Origin: Planctomycetota bacterium
GTDB taxonomy: Bacteria > Planctomycetota > Planctomycetia > Gemmatales > Gemmataceae
DNA length: 64,000 nucleotides
Direction: 5' to 3'
NCBI GenBank assembly: GCA_021413735.1
Contig: JAIOPV010000118.1
Span: 1-64,000, forward strand
The notes under the pieces were generated by a model, which was not told the DNA's origin, made no database searches, and saw nothing but the letters and a program-made list of their open reading frames with translations. Both the position numbers and the translations under genes were made by a program. Shown here one piece after another: positions 1 through 8,174 of this stretch; the stretch's first letter is position 1; every line of letters begins with the position of its first letter.

Positions 1-5
1 AAAAC

Positions 6-26
6 CCACGGGGATAAACCCCGTGG
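6..26. terminator. GC-rich hairpin before the first gene
   Basis: CCACGGGG (6-13) pairs perfectly with CCCCGTGG (19-26) around a 5-nt loop. There is no U-tract, so it is either the terminator of a gene lying left of the window or one more of the intergenic palindromes seen throughout this DNA. A TACAAT hexamer at 45-50 could be a -10 element for the next gene, but no good -35 is visible. Confidence 0.45.
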
Positions 27-86
27 CTCGCTGGGCCTCCGGGGTACAATACCAACGCATCTCCGTCTTCGTCACGAGGAACCGTC

Positions 87-1277
87 ATGGCGTTCGATGC
101 CACAAAGTTTGCTGCCGATGTCGAGGCGTTCTGTCAGGAAGTGCGACCCGAAGAGGAACTCGCCTACGCGGAACGGCGTTTCAACGAGTCGGTCGTGCCG
201 CTCGCGAAGAAACACAACCTCCTCGGCATGAACATTCACCCAGAGTACGGCGGTCGCGGGGCCGACTCCGTGAACTACTTCAAGGCGCTCGCTCGCATCG
301 GTCGCGAAGGCACCACCGTTCGCACATTCTTCTCGGGGCACCTCAGCATCGGAGCGTACCCGATTCAGACATGGGGCAGCGAAGTCGTGAAGCGGAAGTA
401 TCTGCCCGCGGCCGCGAACGGCGACAAGGTTCTCGCGTTCGGACTCACCGAACCCGACGCTGGCAGCAACCCCCGCCAGATGACGACGACCTTCGAGAAA
501 CGCAGCGACCATTACGTTCTCAACGGCATCAAGTATCTCATCTCAAACGGCGGCATCGCACAGGCAATCGTCGTGTTCGGCTACGACGCGGCGTTCCCCG
601 AAGGCGACCCCAACAGACGCATCTCGGCGTTCGTGGTGGACACCGACGCGAAGGGCTTCGAGGCCGAGAGCTTTTCGCCGAACGCCAAGATGGGCATGCC
701 GACGTCGAACACCGCGATGTTCGAGATGCACGACGTGAAGGTGCCGGCTGAGAATCTGCTCGGCGCGATCGGCGACGGCTTCCGCATCGCAATGGGAACG
801 CTCGTGAGCGGTCGGTTGAGCGTCGCGGCGGGTTGCCTTGGCGTCATCGAGGATTGTCTGGCCGAGACGGTGGAGTACGCGAAGATGCGGAACCAACACG
901 GCAAGGAAATCGCGAGGCACCAGTTGGTTCAGGATCACATCGCGCACATCGAGATGGACCGCGTCGCGAGTGAATCGCTGTTGCTGCGAGCAGCCGAGGC
1001 GAAGGGACGTTCTGAAGCAAACCCCGGCGACAAGGAACTGCTACGACAAGCCGACCTGCTCGCGGCACAGACAAAGTTCTTCGCGAGCAATGCCGCGTGG
1101 GATGCCGCCGACCGAGCGGTTCAGGTGTGGGGCGGCAAAGGCTGGAGTACGCTGTACCGCCCTGCCCGACACCTGACCGATGTTCGCGTCTGCCGCATCT
1201 ACGAAGGCACCGACGAGATTCTGAAGCTGAAGATCGCCGCGGCGGTGCTCGGCAAAGAGTGGGAAGCGTTCAAGTGA
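87..1277 (+). CDS. acyl-CoA dehydrogenase family protein
   Basis: A 396-aa FAD-dependent acyl-CoA dehydrogenase, expected to introduce the alpha-beta double bond into an acyl-CoA and pass electrons to ETF. The full family length is present: N-terminal helical domain, middle beta domain with the FAD-contacting stretch GLTEPDAGSN (about residues 117-126), and C-terminal helices ending in RIYEGTDEI, where the Glu of YEGT is the catalytic base position of medium/short-chain enzymes. The RYCPx-type details needed to name a substrate are not visible, so chain length is left open. A GAGGA Shine-Dalgarno lies 5 nt before the ATG. It stands alone; the next gene is 250 bp away. Family assignment is firm, substrate unknown. 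Confidence 0.93.
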   Translation: MAFDATKFAADVEAFCQEVRPEEELAYAERRFNESVVPLAKKHNLLGMNIHPEYGGRGADSVNYFKALARIGREGTTVRTFFSGHLSIGAYPIQTWGSEVVKRKYLPAAANGDKVLAFGLTEPDAGSNPRQMTTTFEKRSDHYVLNGIKYLISNGGIAQAIVVFGYDAAFPEGDPNRRISAFVVDTDAKGFEAESFSPNAKMGMPTSNTAMFEMHDVKVPAENLLGAIGDGFRIAMGTLVSGRLSVAAGCLGVIEDCLAETVEYAKMRNQHGKEIARHQLVQDHIAHIEMDRVASESLLLRAAEAKGRSEANPGDKELLRQADLLAAQTKFFASNAAWDAADRAVQVWGGKGWSTLYRPARHLTDVRVCRIYEGTDEILKLKIAAAVLGKEWEAFK

Positions 1278-1279
1278 TC

Positions 1280-1430
1280 TTGGTGTTTCGTGTTTGGTGT
1301 TTCGTGTTGAGTTGGGCATGCACGGTGCGAGAGTCAAATTTCCCAGATACCGCAGATTTTCAAAACGCCGATAAACACGCCAGATAACCCAAATTATCTA
1401 AACACCAAACGCGAAACACGAAACACAAAC
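1280..1430. repeat. inverted repeat of GTTTCGTGTTTGGT words
   Basis: Arms at 1280-1309 and 1401-1430 are imperfect reverse complements built from repeated words such as GGTGTTTCGTGTT and AACACGAAACAC. It lies directly after the acyl-CoA dehydrogenase stop and may act as a terminator or be a REP-like intergenic element; the rest of the 1278-1529 gap shows nothing else. Confidence 0.6.
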
Positions 1431-1529
1431 AAACCACTTCCCCCGCACAATCTGCCCGGTACACTGTTCTGACCTGATGACCCGAGCAACATGGATAGCT
1501 TGGAGTCAGGCGTTTCAGGAAGAAGCATC

Positions 1530-2039
1530 ATGAGTCGATTCTTGTTCGCCCTCGCCGTTGGCGTCGCGTTCGCCTCGACCAGCACGGCAGAAGGCCAAGC
1601 TCCGACGACCGCCCCAGCCCCGACGACGGCAGCTCCGGTCGTCACCAACGCCCCCGTGCTGGGCAGCTACTCGCCAGCCACCAGCAGCACCCGTCGTGGC
1701 CTGTTCGGTCGGCTCCGTGGCCGCAGCGTTGGGACCGTGATGAGCAGCCCGGTCACCACTGGCACGATCATCACCACCCCGACGACGGCTCCTTCGACGA
1801 CCGTTCCTGCCCCGATGCCGAAGACGACCGGCGGCGCAGCGGTTGGTGGTAACCCAGTGGTCACCGCTGGCGGCACAGAAACCCCAAGCAAGGTTGTTCC
1901 AGCCGGCGGCACGACGACCGTCCCAAGCACGGTCGTTCCAGCCGGAGCGATGACCGCCGCAACCCCGATGATGGTCGCTCCGACGACCATGACCGCAAAG
2001 CGAATGGGGCTGATCGCTCGTCTCCGAGCACGCAACTAA
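1530..2039 (+). CDS. small secreted Thr/Pro/Val-rich protein
   Basis: A 169-aa protein not recognised as a named family. The ATG at 1530 is preferred to an upstream in-frame ATG at 1491 because it begins a clean signal peptide (MSRFLFALAVGVAFASTSTAEGQA, cleavage near AEGQA). The mature part is low complexity: alternating TTAPAPTT, VVPAGGTTTVPS repeats (two copies of a VVPAG unit, about residues 125-150), and a basic end containing two similar GLFGRLRGR/GLIARLRARN motifs, one near residue 50 and one at the C-terminus. The paired basic LRxR motifs flanking a flexible linker are the only notable structure. Likely a periplasmic or wall-associated protein; function unknown. Confidence 0.75.
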   Translation: MSRFLFALAVGVAFASTSTAEGQAPTTAPAPTTAAPVVTNAPVLGSYSPATSSTRRGLFGRLRGRSVGTVMSSPVTTGTIITTPTTAPSTTVPAPMPKTTGGAAVGGNPVVTAGGTETPSKVVPAGGTTTVPSTVVPAGAMTAATPMMVAPTTMTAKRMGLIARLRARN

Positions 2040-2062
2040 AGTTTGAGTTGTTTCCTACTTCC

Positions 2063-2098
2063 AACGCCGGGGGTCGCCAGTTGCGACTGCCCGGCGTT
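2063..2098. terminator. bidirectional hairpin between convergent genes
   Basis: AACGCCGGG (2063-2071) and CCCGGCGTT (2090-2098) form the base of a stem, extended inside by GTCGC/GCGAC pairing. It sits in the 64-bp gap between two convergent genes and is a plausible shared terminator. Confidence 0.7.
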
Positions 2099-2103
2099 TC
2101 CGT

Positions 2104-2958
2104 TCACTTGGGCTCTTCTTCCAGCAACGCCTTGGCACTCGAATCGCGTTTATCTTCGAGCCAGGCCACATCGCTGGTGTCGTCCGCGAATCGCTTCACA
2201 CCGACTTGCTTGATCGCGGCGTCGCTCACGACGTTCAGCTTCGTGTAGCGTGGGTGGTGCGAGTCCTTGTACGGGTCGTTGCGGGCCGCGTTGTAGCAAC
2301 AGATCATCGCCCACCGCGGGTTGTCGCTCTTGTTCTGGTCGCTGCGGTGCAGCATGTTCGGGTGAAAGAACAGCGTGTCGCCCGGCTCCATGACCACATA
2401 TTCCAGCGGGAACTGTTCGGGACGCTTCAGCAGCTCCTCGACTCGCTCGCGATCAGCTCCGGCCTGATCGCCCGTGAGGATGTGGTTGATCCGCCCGCAG
2501 CGGTGCGAGTTGCGGATCACTTGCAGACAGCCGTTTTCCTTCGTGCAGGGATCGACCGCGATGAACACCGACGTGAGCAGCGGTTCCAGCACGCCGTTCT
2601 GATACCAGTAGCCGTAATCCTGGTGCCACGCCCACGCGCCGCCGACCTTCGCATCCTTGAGGATCATTTTCGAGTGGTAATGGTAGACCTCGCCGCCAAG
2701 TAGTTTCTCGCAGCTCTTCACCATGCGTTCGCAGCGTGCGAACGTGCCGTAAATGCCGTCGCCGGGGTGGTTCCACAGCGACAACCGCACGACGCCCCCT
2801 TCGCCGTCTGCCCGCCCGAACGACTGCTTATCGAGGACGTTGTCCTGCTTCGCGGAGCGTTTCAGCAGGTCGATTTCGTCGGCGTCGAAGAACCCACGAG
2901 CGAGGGTGTAGCCGTCGGCGTGGTACTGGCGAATAGCGTTGTCGGAGAGGATGGGCAT
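2104..2958 (-). CDS. phytanoyl-CoA dioxygenase (PhyH) family protein
   Basis: A 284-aa Fe(II)/2-oxoglutarate oxygenase of the PhyH family. The metal triad is visible: HxD in WHQDYGYWYQ (about residues 106-115) and the distal His in FFHPNMLHRSDQN (about 207-219), followed by the Arg expected to hold 2-oxoglutarate (NPRWAMICCYN). No signal peptide, so cytoplasmic. The family hydroxylates small molecules and many planctomycete copies have unknown substrates. It is divergently transcribed from the PVC haem dehydrogenase with a 177-bp shared upstream region. A second, only distantly similar PhyH protein lies at 14063-14836. Confidence 0.9.
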   Translation of the reverse strand: MPILSDNAIRQYHADGYTLARGFFDADEIDLLKRSAKQDNVLDKQSFGRADGEGGVVRLSLWNHPGDGIYGTFARCERMVKSCEKLLGGEVYHYHSKMILKDAKVGGAWAWHQDYGYWYQNGVLEPLLTSVFIAVDPCTKENGCLQVIRNSHRCGRINHILTGDQAGADRERVEELLKRPEQFPLEYVVMEPGDTLFFHPNMLHRSDQNKSDNPRWAMICCYNAARNDPYKDSHHPRYTKLNVVSDAAIKQVGVKRFADDTSDVAWLEDKRDSSAKALLEEEPK

Positions 2959-2974
2959 GGGAACACGTTGTTAG

Positions 2975-3056
2975 TTTGTGAGCGTCGAGGCGTAAGCCCC
3001 ACGGTGGACATTCGGCAACCCTCGGGCGTACGCCACGACGCTCCGACGCTCGCAAA
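2975..3056. repeat. inverted repeat in the divergent promoter region
   Basis: Arms 2975-2987 and 3044-3056 match in 12 of 13 positions when reverse-complemented (core GAGCGTCG/CGACGCTC), with inner GGCGTA/TACGCC pairing. It belongs to the intergenic palindrome class found across the window and occupies most of the region from which both flanking genes must be transcribed. Confidence 0.55.
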
Positions 3057-3135
3057 GAAATGTCCGTTCGATTCGTGACGCATTACGGATACCATATCCG
3101 AAACGGTGCCCTCCCCCAAAAACCCAATCATACCC

Positions 3136-6100
3136 ATGCGAACCCTTGTGTTCTCGCTGCTCTTGTTCGTCATCGCGCCGGTCACGCCCGCGGTTGACGC
3201 CCCCATCTCGGCCCAACCCGCCAAGACCGCCGACGGTCCCGTGCCCACCAAGGACGCGGCCGCCAAGATGACCGTGCCCGAAGGGTTCAAGGTCACACTG
3301 TTCGCGGGCGAGCCCGACATTGTGCAGCCGATCGCATTCACCTTTGACGATCGCGGCCGCATGTGGGTCGTCGAGTGCCTCAGCTATCCGAAGTGGAGCA
3401 AAGACGGCAAAGGCTCCGACCGCGTCGTCATCCTCGAAGACACCGACGGCAACGGCACGTTCGACAAGAAAACCGAGTTCATCACCAACGGCGTGAACCT
3501 CTCCGGCATCGAACTCGGCTTCGGCGGCGTGTGGCTGTGCTCGTCGCCGAACCTCGTGTTCATTCCGATCCTCGAAGGTGACAAGCCCGGCAAGCCTGAG
3601 ATAGTCCTCGACGGCTGGAACATGACCGACACGAAGCACAACATCTTCAACTCGCTCGGTTGGGGTCCGGACGGCTGGCTCTACGGCTGCAACGGCATTC
3701 AAGCGAAAGCATGGGTTGGCACGCCGGGCACGCCGAAGGAGAAACGTCCCTACATGGACTGCGGCGTGTGGCGGTATCACCCGACGCGGAAGATCTTCGA
3801 GCCGGTGGCGCACGGCACCACGAACCCGTTCGGCCTCGACTGGGACGAGAACGGCGAAATGTTCATCACGAACTGCGTGATCGACCACCTGTTCCACTTC
3901 GTGCCGGGCGGTCACTACGAACGCATGTATGGTCAGGACGTGAACCCGCACGCTTACGGGCTGATGAAGAGTTGCGTCGATTACCGTCACTGGGCGGGCG
4001 GCGACTGGACCTCTTCCCGCACCACGGGCATCGGCGGCAAACCGGAACACAGCGACGCGGGCGGCGGTCACGCTCACAGCGGCTGTGCGATCTACCTCGG
4101 CGACAACTTCCCGGCGGAGTATCGCAATACGCTGTTCACGGCGAACATCCACGGTAACCGCCTCAACAACGATGGCCTCGCACGCACTCCATCTGGCATG
4201 AAGGGCGTCCGCCGCAAGGATTTCCTGTTCGCGAACGACTCGTGGTTCCGCGGCATCTGCGTGAAGTGCGGCCCGGATGGTGCGTTGTATGTGAGCGACT
4301 GGTGCGACACGGGCGAGTGCCACAATTACGACAAGTGCGACATCACGAACGGCCGCATTTACCGCGTGAGTTACGGCGACCCGAAGCAGTGGAAGGGCGA
4401 CGTCTCGAAGCTCAGTGATGCCGAGTTGGTGAAGATGACCGTGACGGCGAGCAATGAGTGGTTCAGCCGCAAGGCACGTCGGGTGCTTGAAGAGCGTGCG
4501 AGTGAGAAGAAGTTGGAGAAAGGCACTGTCGAGGCGTTACAGAGAGCGGTCAACGAGGAAAAGGAAACCGCGCCGAGGCTGCGGGCATTGTGGGCACTTG
4601 CTGCTGTTGAAGAGATGTCTCTGGCCCAATTAATCAGTCTCGTCACCGACAAACAGGAGGCTCTCCGCGCCTGGTCCGCACGATTCTTGCTCGAAGAGAC
4701 CTCACACATCCAGGCGCCCGGCGGTCAGAAAGCAGCACTTATTGCTGCTGAACAGGCGATTGAAAAGCGACTACATGAAGAGGAGTCTCCATTTGTCCGT
4801 GTTGCGATCGCATCGGCTCTCCAACGTCGTGACCCCGGGTTGCCAAGCGGTCTCGTCGGGAATGCTGTGGGGTACTTGAAGAAAAAGTCCGACCCTGCCG
4901 AGGAGCAGATGGTGTGGTACGCGCTCTCGCAAAAGTTGCAACGCGATCCGTCTGGCGCCGTCCAGCACATCTACAGCTTAGAGTCATCATTGATTCTGAA
5001 GAACCTCGTGCGATTCCTAGTGAGTCAGCCGAATCAGGAAGATGTCCTCAATGAGTTGTTCGCCTTCCTCGTCAAATACCAAACTCCGGAGACCCCCTTG
5101 GAGGTCCTTCGAGAACTCCGCGTTAGTTTGACAGGAGGAAAAGCCCGGAAGGAACCGAAACTCTGGCCACCGCTGCTCACCCGATTCCGCATGAGCGAAA
5201 ACGCAGAGTTGCGACGAGAAGCGGAGGCGGTTGCAGTTCTGTTTGGCGACAAGGAAGCCATTGCAAAGCTCTCAAAGGTCGTCAGCGACTCCACCGCAAC
5301 AGCAGAGGATCGTCGGGCCGCCATCGAGTTGCTTCGCCCGCTGAAACTCCCCGAGTTCGCGAAGACGCTTCGCACTCTCCTCGACGATCCGGCTGTTCGC
5401 ACCGCGGCCATCCGTGGACTCGCGGCGTTCGCCGATGCTGAGACGCCAGCGGCCATCATCAAGGCGTATCCGAAGTTCACCGCCGAGGAGAAGCTCGACG
5501 CCGTGCAGACGCTCGCCGCACGCAAGGAATGGGCAAACGCACTGCTCGATGCCGTCGAGAAGAAAGATGTTCCGCGTGCCGACATTCCCGTGACCACCGC
5601 ACGCCAGATTCTCGCACTGAATGACAAGGCGTTGTCAACGCGGCTCGATTCAGTGTGGGGCAAGATCGCACCCGCTTCGCAAGCTCGCGTCGAACTCACC
5701 AAGAAGTGGAAGGCACTTCTCACCGAGGACACGCTGGCAAAGGCGAGCGTCGCGAACGGTCGCGTGCTGTTCACGAAGCACTGCGGGGCGTGTCACAAGA
5801 TGTTCGGCGAAGGGCAAGCCGTCGGGCCGGAACTCACCGGCTCGCAGCGATCGAACCTCGATTACGTGCTCGAAAACGTGCTCGACCCGAGTGCGGTTGT
5901 GCCGCGAGAGTTCCAGATGGTGAACTTCGCCACAAAGGACGAGCGCGTGATTTCGGGCATCGTGCTGCGTGAGACGAAGGACGCGATCACGATTCGCACG
6001 ACGAACGATACCGTTGTGCTGCCAACTGGTGACATCGCGACCCGCAAGCAAACGAACGTGTCGATCATGCCCGACGGCTTGTTCGAGCAGATGAAGCCGG

Positions 6101-6162
6101 ATGAGGTTCGCGATCTGATCGCGTATCTGCGTGCGAAGGAGCAAGTGCCGTTGCCAAAGTGA
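3136..6162 (+). CDS. PVC-type haem-binding CxxCH membrane-bound dehydrogenase
   Basis: A 1008-aa exported protein. The start at 3136 is chosen because it opens a signal peptide (MRTLVFSLLLFVIAPVTPAVDA); an in-frame ATG 30 nt upstream would put charged/Pro residues in front of it. Order of parts: N-terminal six-bladed propeller-like membrane-bound dehydrogenase domain (about residues 45-430, starting KMTVPEGFKVTLFAGEPDI), a helical HEAT-like middle (about 440-850), and a C-terminal cytochrome c-type segment with CGACH (about residue 888) and the PVC-specific tail ending in DLIAYLRAKEQVPLPK. The architecture (TIGR02604-like plus TIGR02603-like) is known almost only from Planctomycetes and Verrucomicrobia and is thought to oxidise carbohydrates in the periplasm; the substrate is not known. 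It is divergent to a PhyH gene. Confidence 0.92.
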   Translation: MRTLVFSLLLFVIAPVTPAVDAPISAQPAKTADGPVPTKDAAAKMTVPEGFKVTLFAGEPDIVQPIAFTFDDRGRMWVVECLSYPKWSKDGKGSDRVVILEDTDGNGTFDKKTEFITNGVNLSGIELGFGGVWLCSSPNLVFIPILEGDKPGKPEIVLDGWNMTDTKHNIFNSLGWGPDGWLYGCNGIQAKAWVGTPGTPKEKRPYMDCGVWRYHPTRKIFEPVAHGTTNPFGLDWDENGEMFITNCVIDHLFHFVPGGHYERMYGQDVNPHAYGLMKSCVDYRHWAGGDWTSSRTTGIGGKPEHSDAGGGHAHSGCAIYLGDNFPAEYRNTLFTANIHGNRLNNDGLARTPSGMKGVRRKDFLFANDSWFRGICVKCGPDGALYVSDWCDTGECHNYDKCDITNGRIYRVSYGDPKQWKGDVSKLSDAELVKMTVTASNEWFSRKARRVLEERASEKKLEKGTVEALQRAVNEEKETAPRLRALWALAAVEEMSLAQLISLVTDKQEALRAWSARFLLEETSHIQAPGGQKAALIAAEQAIEKRLHEEESPFVRVAIASALQRRDPGLPSGLVGNAVGYLKKKSDPAEEQMVWYALSQKLQRDPSGAVQHIYSLESSLILKNLVRFLVSQPNQEDVLNELFAFLVKYQTPETPLEVLRELRVSLTGGKARKEPKLWPPLLTRFRMSENAELRREAEAVAVLFGDKEAIAKLSKVVSDSTATAEDRRAAIELLRPLKLPEFAKTLRTLLDDPAVRTAAIRGLAAFADAETPAAIIKAYPKFTAEEKLDAVQTLAARKEWANALLDAVEKKDVPRADIPVTTARQILALNDKALSTRLDSVWGKIAPASQARVELTKKWKALLTEDTLAKASVANGRVLFTKHCGACHKMFGEGQAVGPELTGSQRSNLDYVLENVLDPSAVVPREFQMVNFATKDERVISGIVLRETKDAITIRTTNDTVVLPTGDIATRKQTNVSIMPDGLFEQMKPDEVRDLIAYLRAKEQVPLPK

Positions 6163-6518
6163 CGAGTGACACCGGTCGAACCGCCTGCGTCAGCAGGCTG
6201 GATGTGCAAGCATCAAGAACCCGGCCTGCTGACGCAGGCGGTTCGACAACACCTACGGAGACATGGTTCCGGACGTGAATTCAATTATCGCGTCAGAATA
6301 ATTCGTCGCAACCGATTCCAAGCGGTAGCTTTACATAAATTCTGATGTAGTTTCTTCCGGACGAATGGAATGGTTCCGGACCTGAAACGATTGGTTCCGG
6401 AGGTGGGGTGGGGAAGTGGCCCGGAACCAATTTGACGCGCCGAAGTTGGGCTTGAACCCGGTTTCGGCGTGTGGTGAAATCTGCCTTCCCCTAACTGCGT
6501 CCACGGACGGACCACACC
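6163..6518. other. intergenic region with palindrome and GGTTCCGGA repeats
   Basis: No gene is visible in these 356 bp. They hold a perfect 24-bp inverted repeat (annotated separately) and a cluster of GGTTCCGGA words: 6265-6273, 6372-6380, 6393-6401, a shorter TTCCGGA at 6355-6361, and the inverse CCGGAACC at 6421-6428. The last four lie 90-165 bp before the start of the sugar locus and could be operator sites. A similar arrangement recurs at 57588-57639. Confidence 0.5.
6175..6247. repeat. perfect 24-bp inverted repeat
   Basis: Arms 6175-6198 and 6224-6247 are exact reverse complements with a 25-nt loop. Each arm itself contains a small palindrome (GCCTGC-GTCA-GCAGGC), so the element can fold as one long stem or as two short hairpins. 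It begins 12 bp after the preceding stop codon. Confidence 0.85.
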
Positions 6519-7556
6519 ATGAAGACCACTGCGGCGGTCCTCGTTGCGCCAGGTCGGCCCCTCGAGCTGGCCGACCTTGATATCCCAGTTCTGAAGCCGG
6601 GTCAAGTTCTCGTCGAAGTCGCGTTCTGCGGCGTCTGTCACACCCAGATTCTCGAAGCACGCGGGCACCGTGGCGAAGATCGCTACTGCCCGCACTGCCT
6701 CGGCCACGAGGGCAGCGGCACCGTTCGCGAAGTCGGTGCCGGCGTCGCGAAAGTGAAGCCCGGCGACCGCGTCATTCTCTCGTGGATCAAGGGCAGCGGA
6801 GCCGACGTCAACAGCACCGTCTACGGCTGGAACGGCCGCGATGTGAACGCCGGCGGCATCACGACATTCGCCACGCACTCCGTCATCAGCGAGAACCGCC
6901 TCACGATCGTTCCCGAAGGAATGGACATGCGGCTCGCGGCTCTCGTGGGCTGCGCCGTGCCGACTGGTGCGGGAGTCGTCTTCAACACGGCTCAACCTCG
7001 CCCCGGACAAAGTCTCGTGGTGTTCGGAGTGGGTGGCATCGGCTCGTGTGCGATCGCCGCAGCACCGCTTGCGGGTTGCTATCCCGTGATCGCAGTCGAT
7101 GTGAACCCGGATAAACTCGGCCTCGCGAAACAACTCGGCGCAACTCACACCATCAGTGCCCGAACCGGCGATGTCGTTCAGCAGATTCGAGCACTGTGCC
7201 CCGGCGGTGCGGACTTCGCAATCGAAGCCACCGGCAACCCGACCGTGATGCAGCAAGCGCTCGCCTGCGTTCGACCACAGGGCGGAACGGCCGTGGTGGT
7301 CGGCAACGCAAAGCACGGTCAGATGCTCGAACTCGACCCACGCGAACTGAACCAGGGCAAGCGGTTGCTCGGCACATGGGGCGGCGACAATAACCCCGAT
7401 CGCGACTTCCCCCGCTATTGCAAGCTGATCGCTGCGGGCAAGCTGAATTTGGAACCGCTGCTGTCGCGAACCTATCGGCTTACCGACATCAACGCCGCAT
7501 TGAACGATCTCGAACACGGTTTGTGTGCCCGTCCGCTCATCCAGGTCGCGGGGTGA
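6519..7556 (+). CDS. zinc-type alcohol dehydrogenase-like (MDR) oxidoreductase
   Basis: A 345-aa medium-chain dehydrogenase/reductase. The catalytic zinc site is intact: GVCHTQ near residue 39 and GHEGSG near 69. The nucleotide-binding loop GVGGIGSCAIAA is near residue 170, followed by an acidic residue in AVDVNPDK that favours NAD(H). The loop that carries the structural zinc in classical enzymes (four closely spaced Cys after the GDRV motif) is missing; the text there is KGSGADVNSTVYG, with no Cys. Two extra Cys in RYCPHCLGHE sit just before the catalytic His. First gene of the plus-strand sugar operon, 3 bp before the HAD gene, so a role in interconverting an aldehyde and alcohol on a sugar or polyol is inferred. 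Confidence 0.85.
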   Translation: MKTTAAVLVAPGRPLELADLDIPVLKPGQVLVEVAFCGVCHTQILEARGHRGEDRYCPHCLGHEGSGTVREVGAGVAKVKPGDRVILSWIKGSGADVNSTVYGWNGRDVNAGGITTFATHSVISENRLTIVPEGMDMRLAALVGCAVPTGAGVVFNTAQPRPGQSLVVFGVGGIGSCAIAAAPLAGCYPVIAVDVNPDKLGLAKQLGATHTISARTGDVVQQIRALCPGGADFAIEATGNPTVMQQALACVRPQGGTAVVVGNAKHGQMLELDPRELNQGKRLLGTWGGDNNPDRDFPRYCKLIAAGKLNLEPLLSRTYRLTDINAALNDLEHGLCARPLIQVAG

Positions 7557-7559
7557 ACC

Positions 7560-8174
7560 ATGCTCATCGGCCTCGACTTCGACAACACGATCGTCCGTTA
7601 CGACCGCCTCTTCCATCGGCTGGCAGTCGAACGTAGTCTCATTCCCGCATCGCTACCCGCAACGAAGCAATCGGTGCGTGACTACCTGCGTGCCGCTGGT
7701 CGCGAAGACGACTGGACCGAGCTTCAAGGTATTGCCTACGGCCCGCGAATTGTGGATGCCGAACCGTGGCCGGGCGTGTTGGAATTTCTGGGCCGCTGTT
7801 GGGATGCTGGCGTGCAGGTAGCCGTGGTGAGTCACAAGACGAAGCACCCGTATCGCGGCGAGAAGCACGACCTTCACACCGCCGCCCACAGGTTCCTTGA
7901 ATCGCACGGGCTGTACGACCTCGGGCTGTCGCGCGATCGCGTCTTCCTCGAACTGACGCTCGCCGAGAAGTTGGCTCGCATCGGTTCGCTGCGATGCTCG
8001 GCCTTCGTGGATGATCTCCCCGAAGTGCTTGGCGAACGCCTGTTCCCCGCAGGCGTGCAAAAGATCCTGTTCGATCCCTCGAACGCTCAGGCTGCTCCCA
8101 CCGACGGCACTCGGGTCAATTCTTGGCCGCAGTGCGGCGACATGCTTCTCGCGGCGAGGAGGATGTCCGCGTGA
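7560..8174 (+). CDS. HAD-superfamily hydrolase
   Basis: A 204-aa HAD protein. Motif I is DFDNTI at residues 5-10 (nucleophile and acid/base Asp), motif II is the Ser of AVVSHKTKH (about residue 90), and motif IV is FVDDLPEVL (about 152-160). Length and cap size fit a small-molecule phosphatase. The gene lies between an alcohol dehydrogenase and a kinase in a sugar locus and overlaps the next gene by GTGA. A sugar-phosphate phosphatase (for example at the heptose-bisphosphate step) is a possible role, inferred only from context. Confidence 0.82.
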   Translation: MLIGLDFDNTIVRYDRLFHRLAVERSLIPASLPATKQSVRDYLRAAGREDDWTELQGIAYGPRIVDAEPWPGVLEFLGRCWDAGVQVAVVSHKTKHPYRGEKHDLHTAAHRFLESHGLYDLGLSRDRVFLELTLAEKLARIGSLRCSAFVDDLPEVLGERLFPAGVQKILFDPSNAQAAPTDGTRVNSWPQCGDMLLAARRMSA

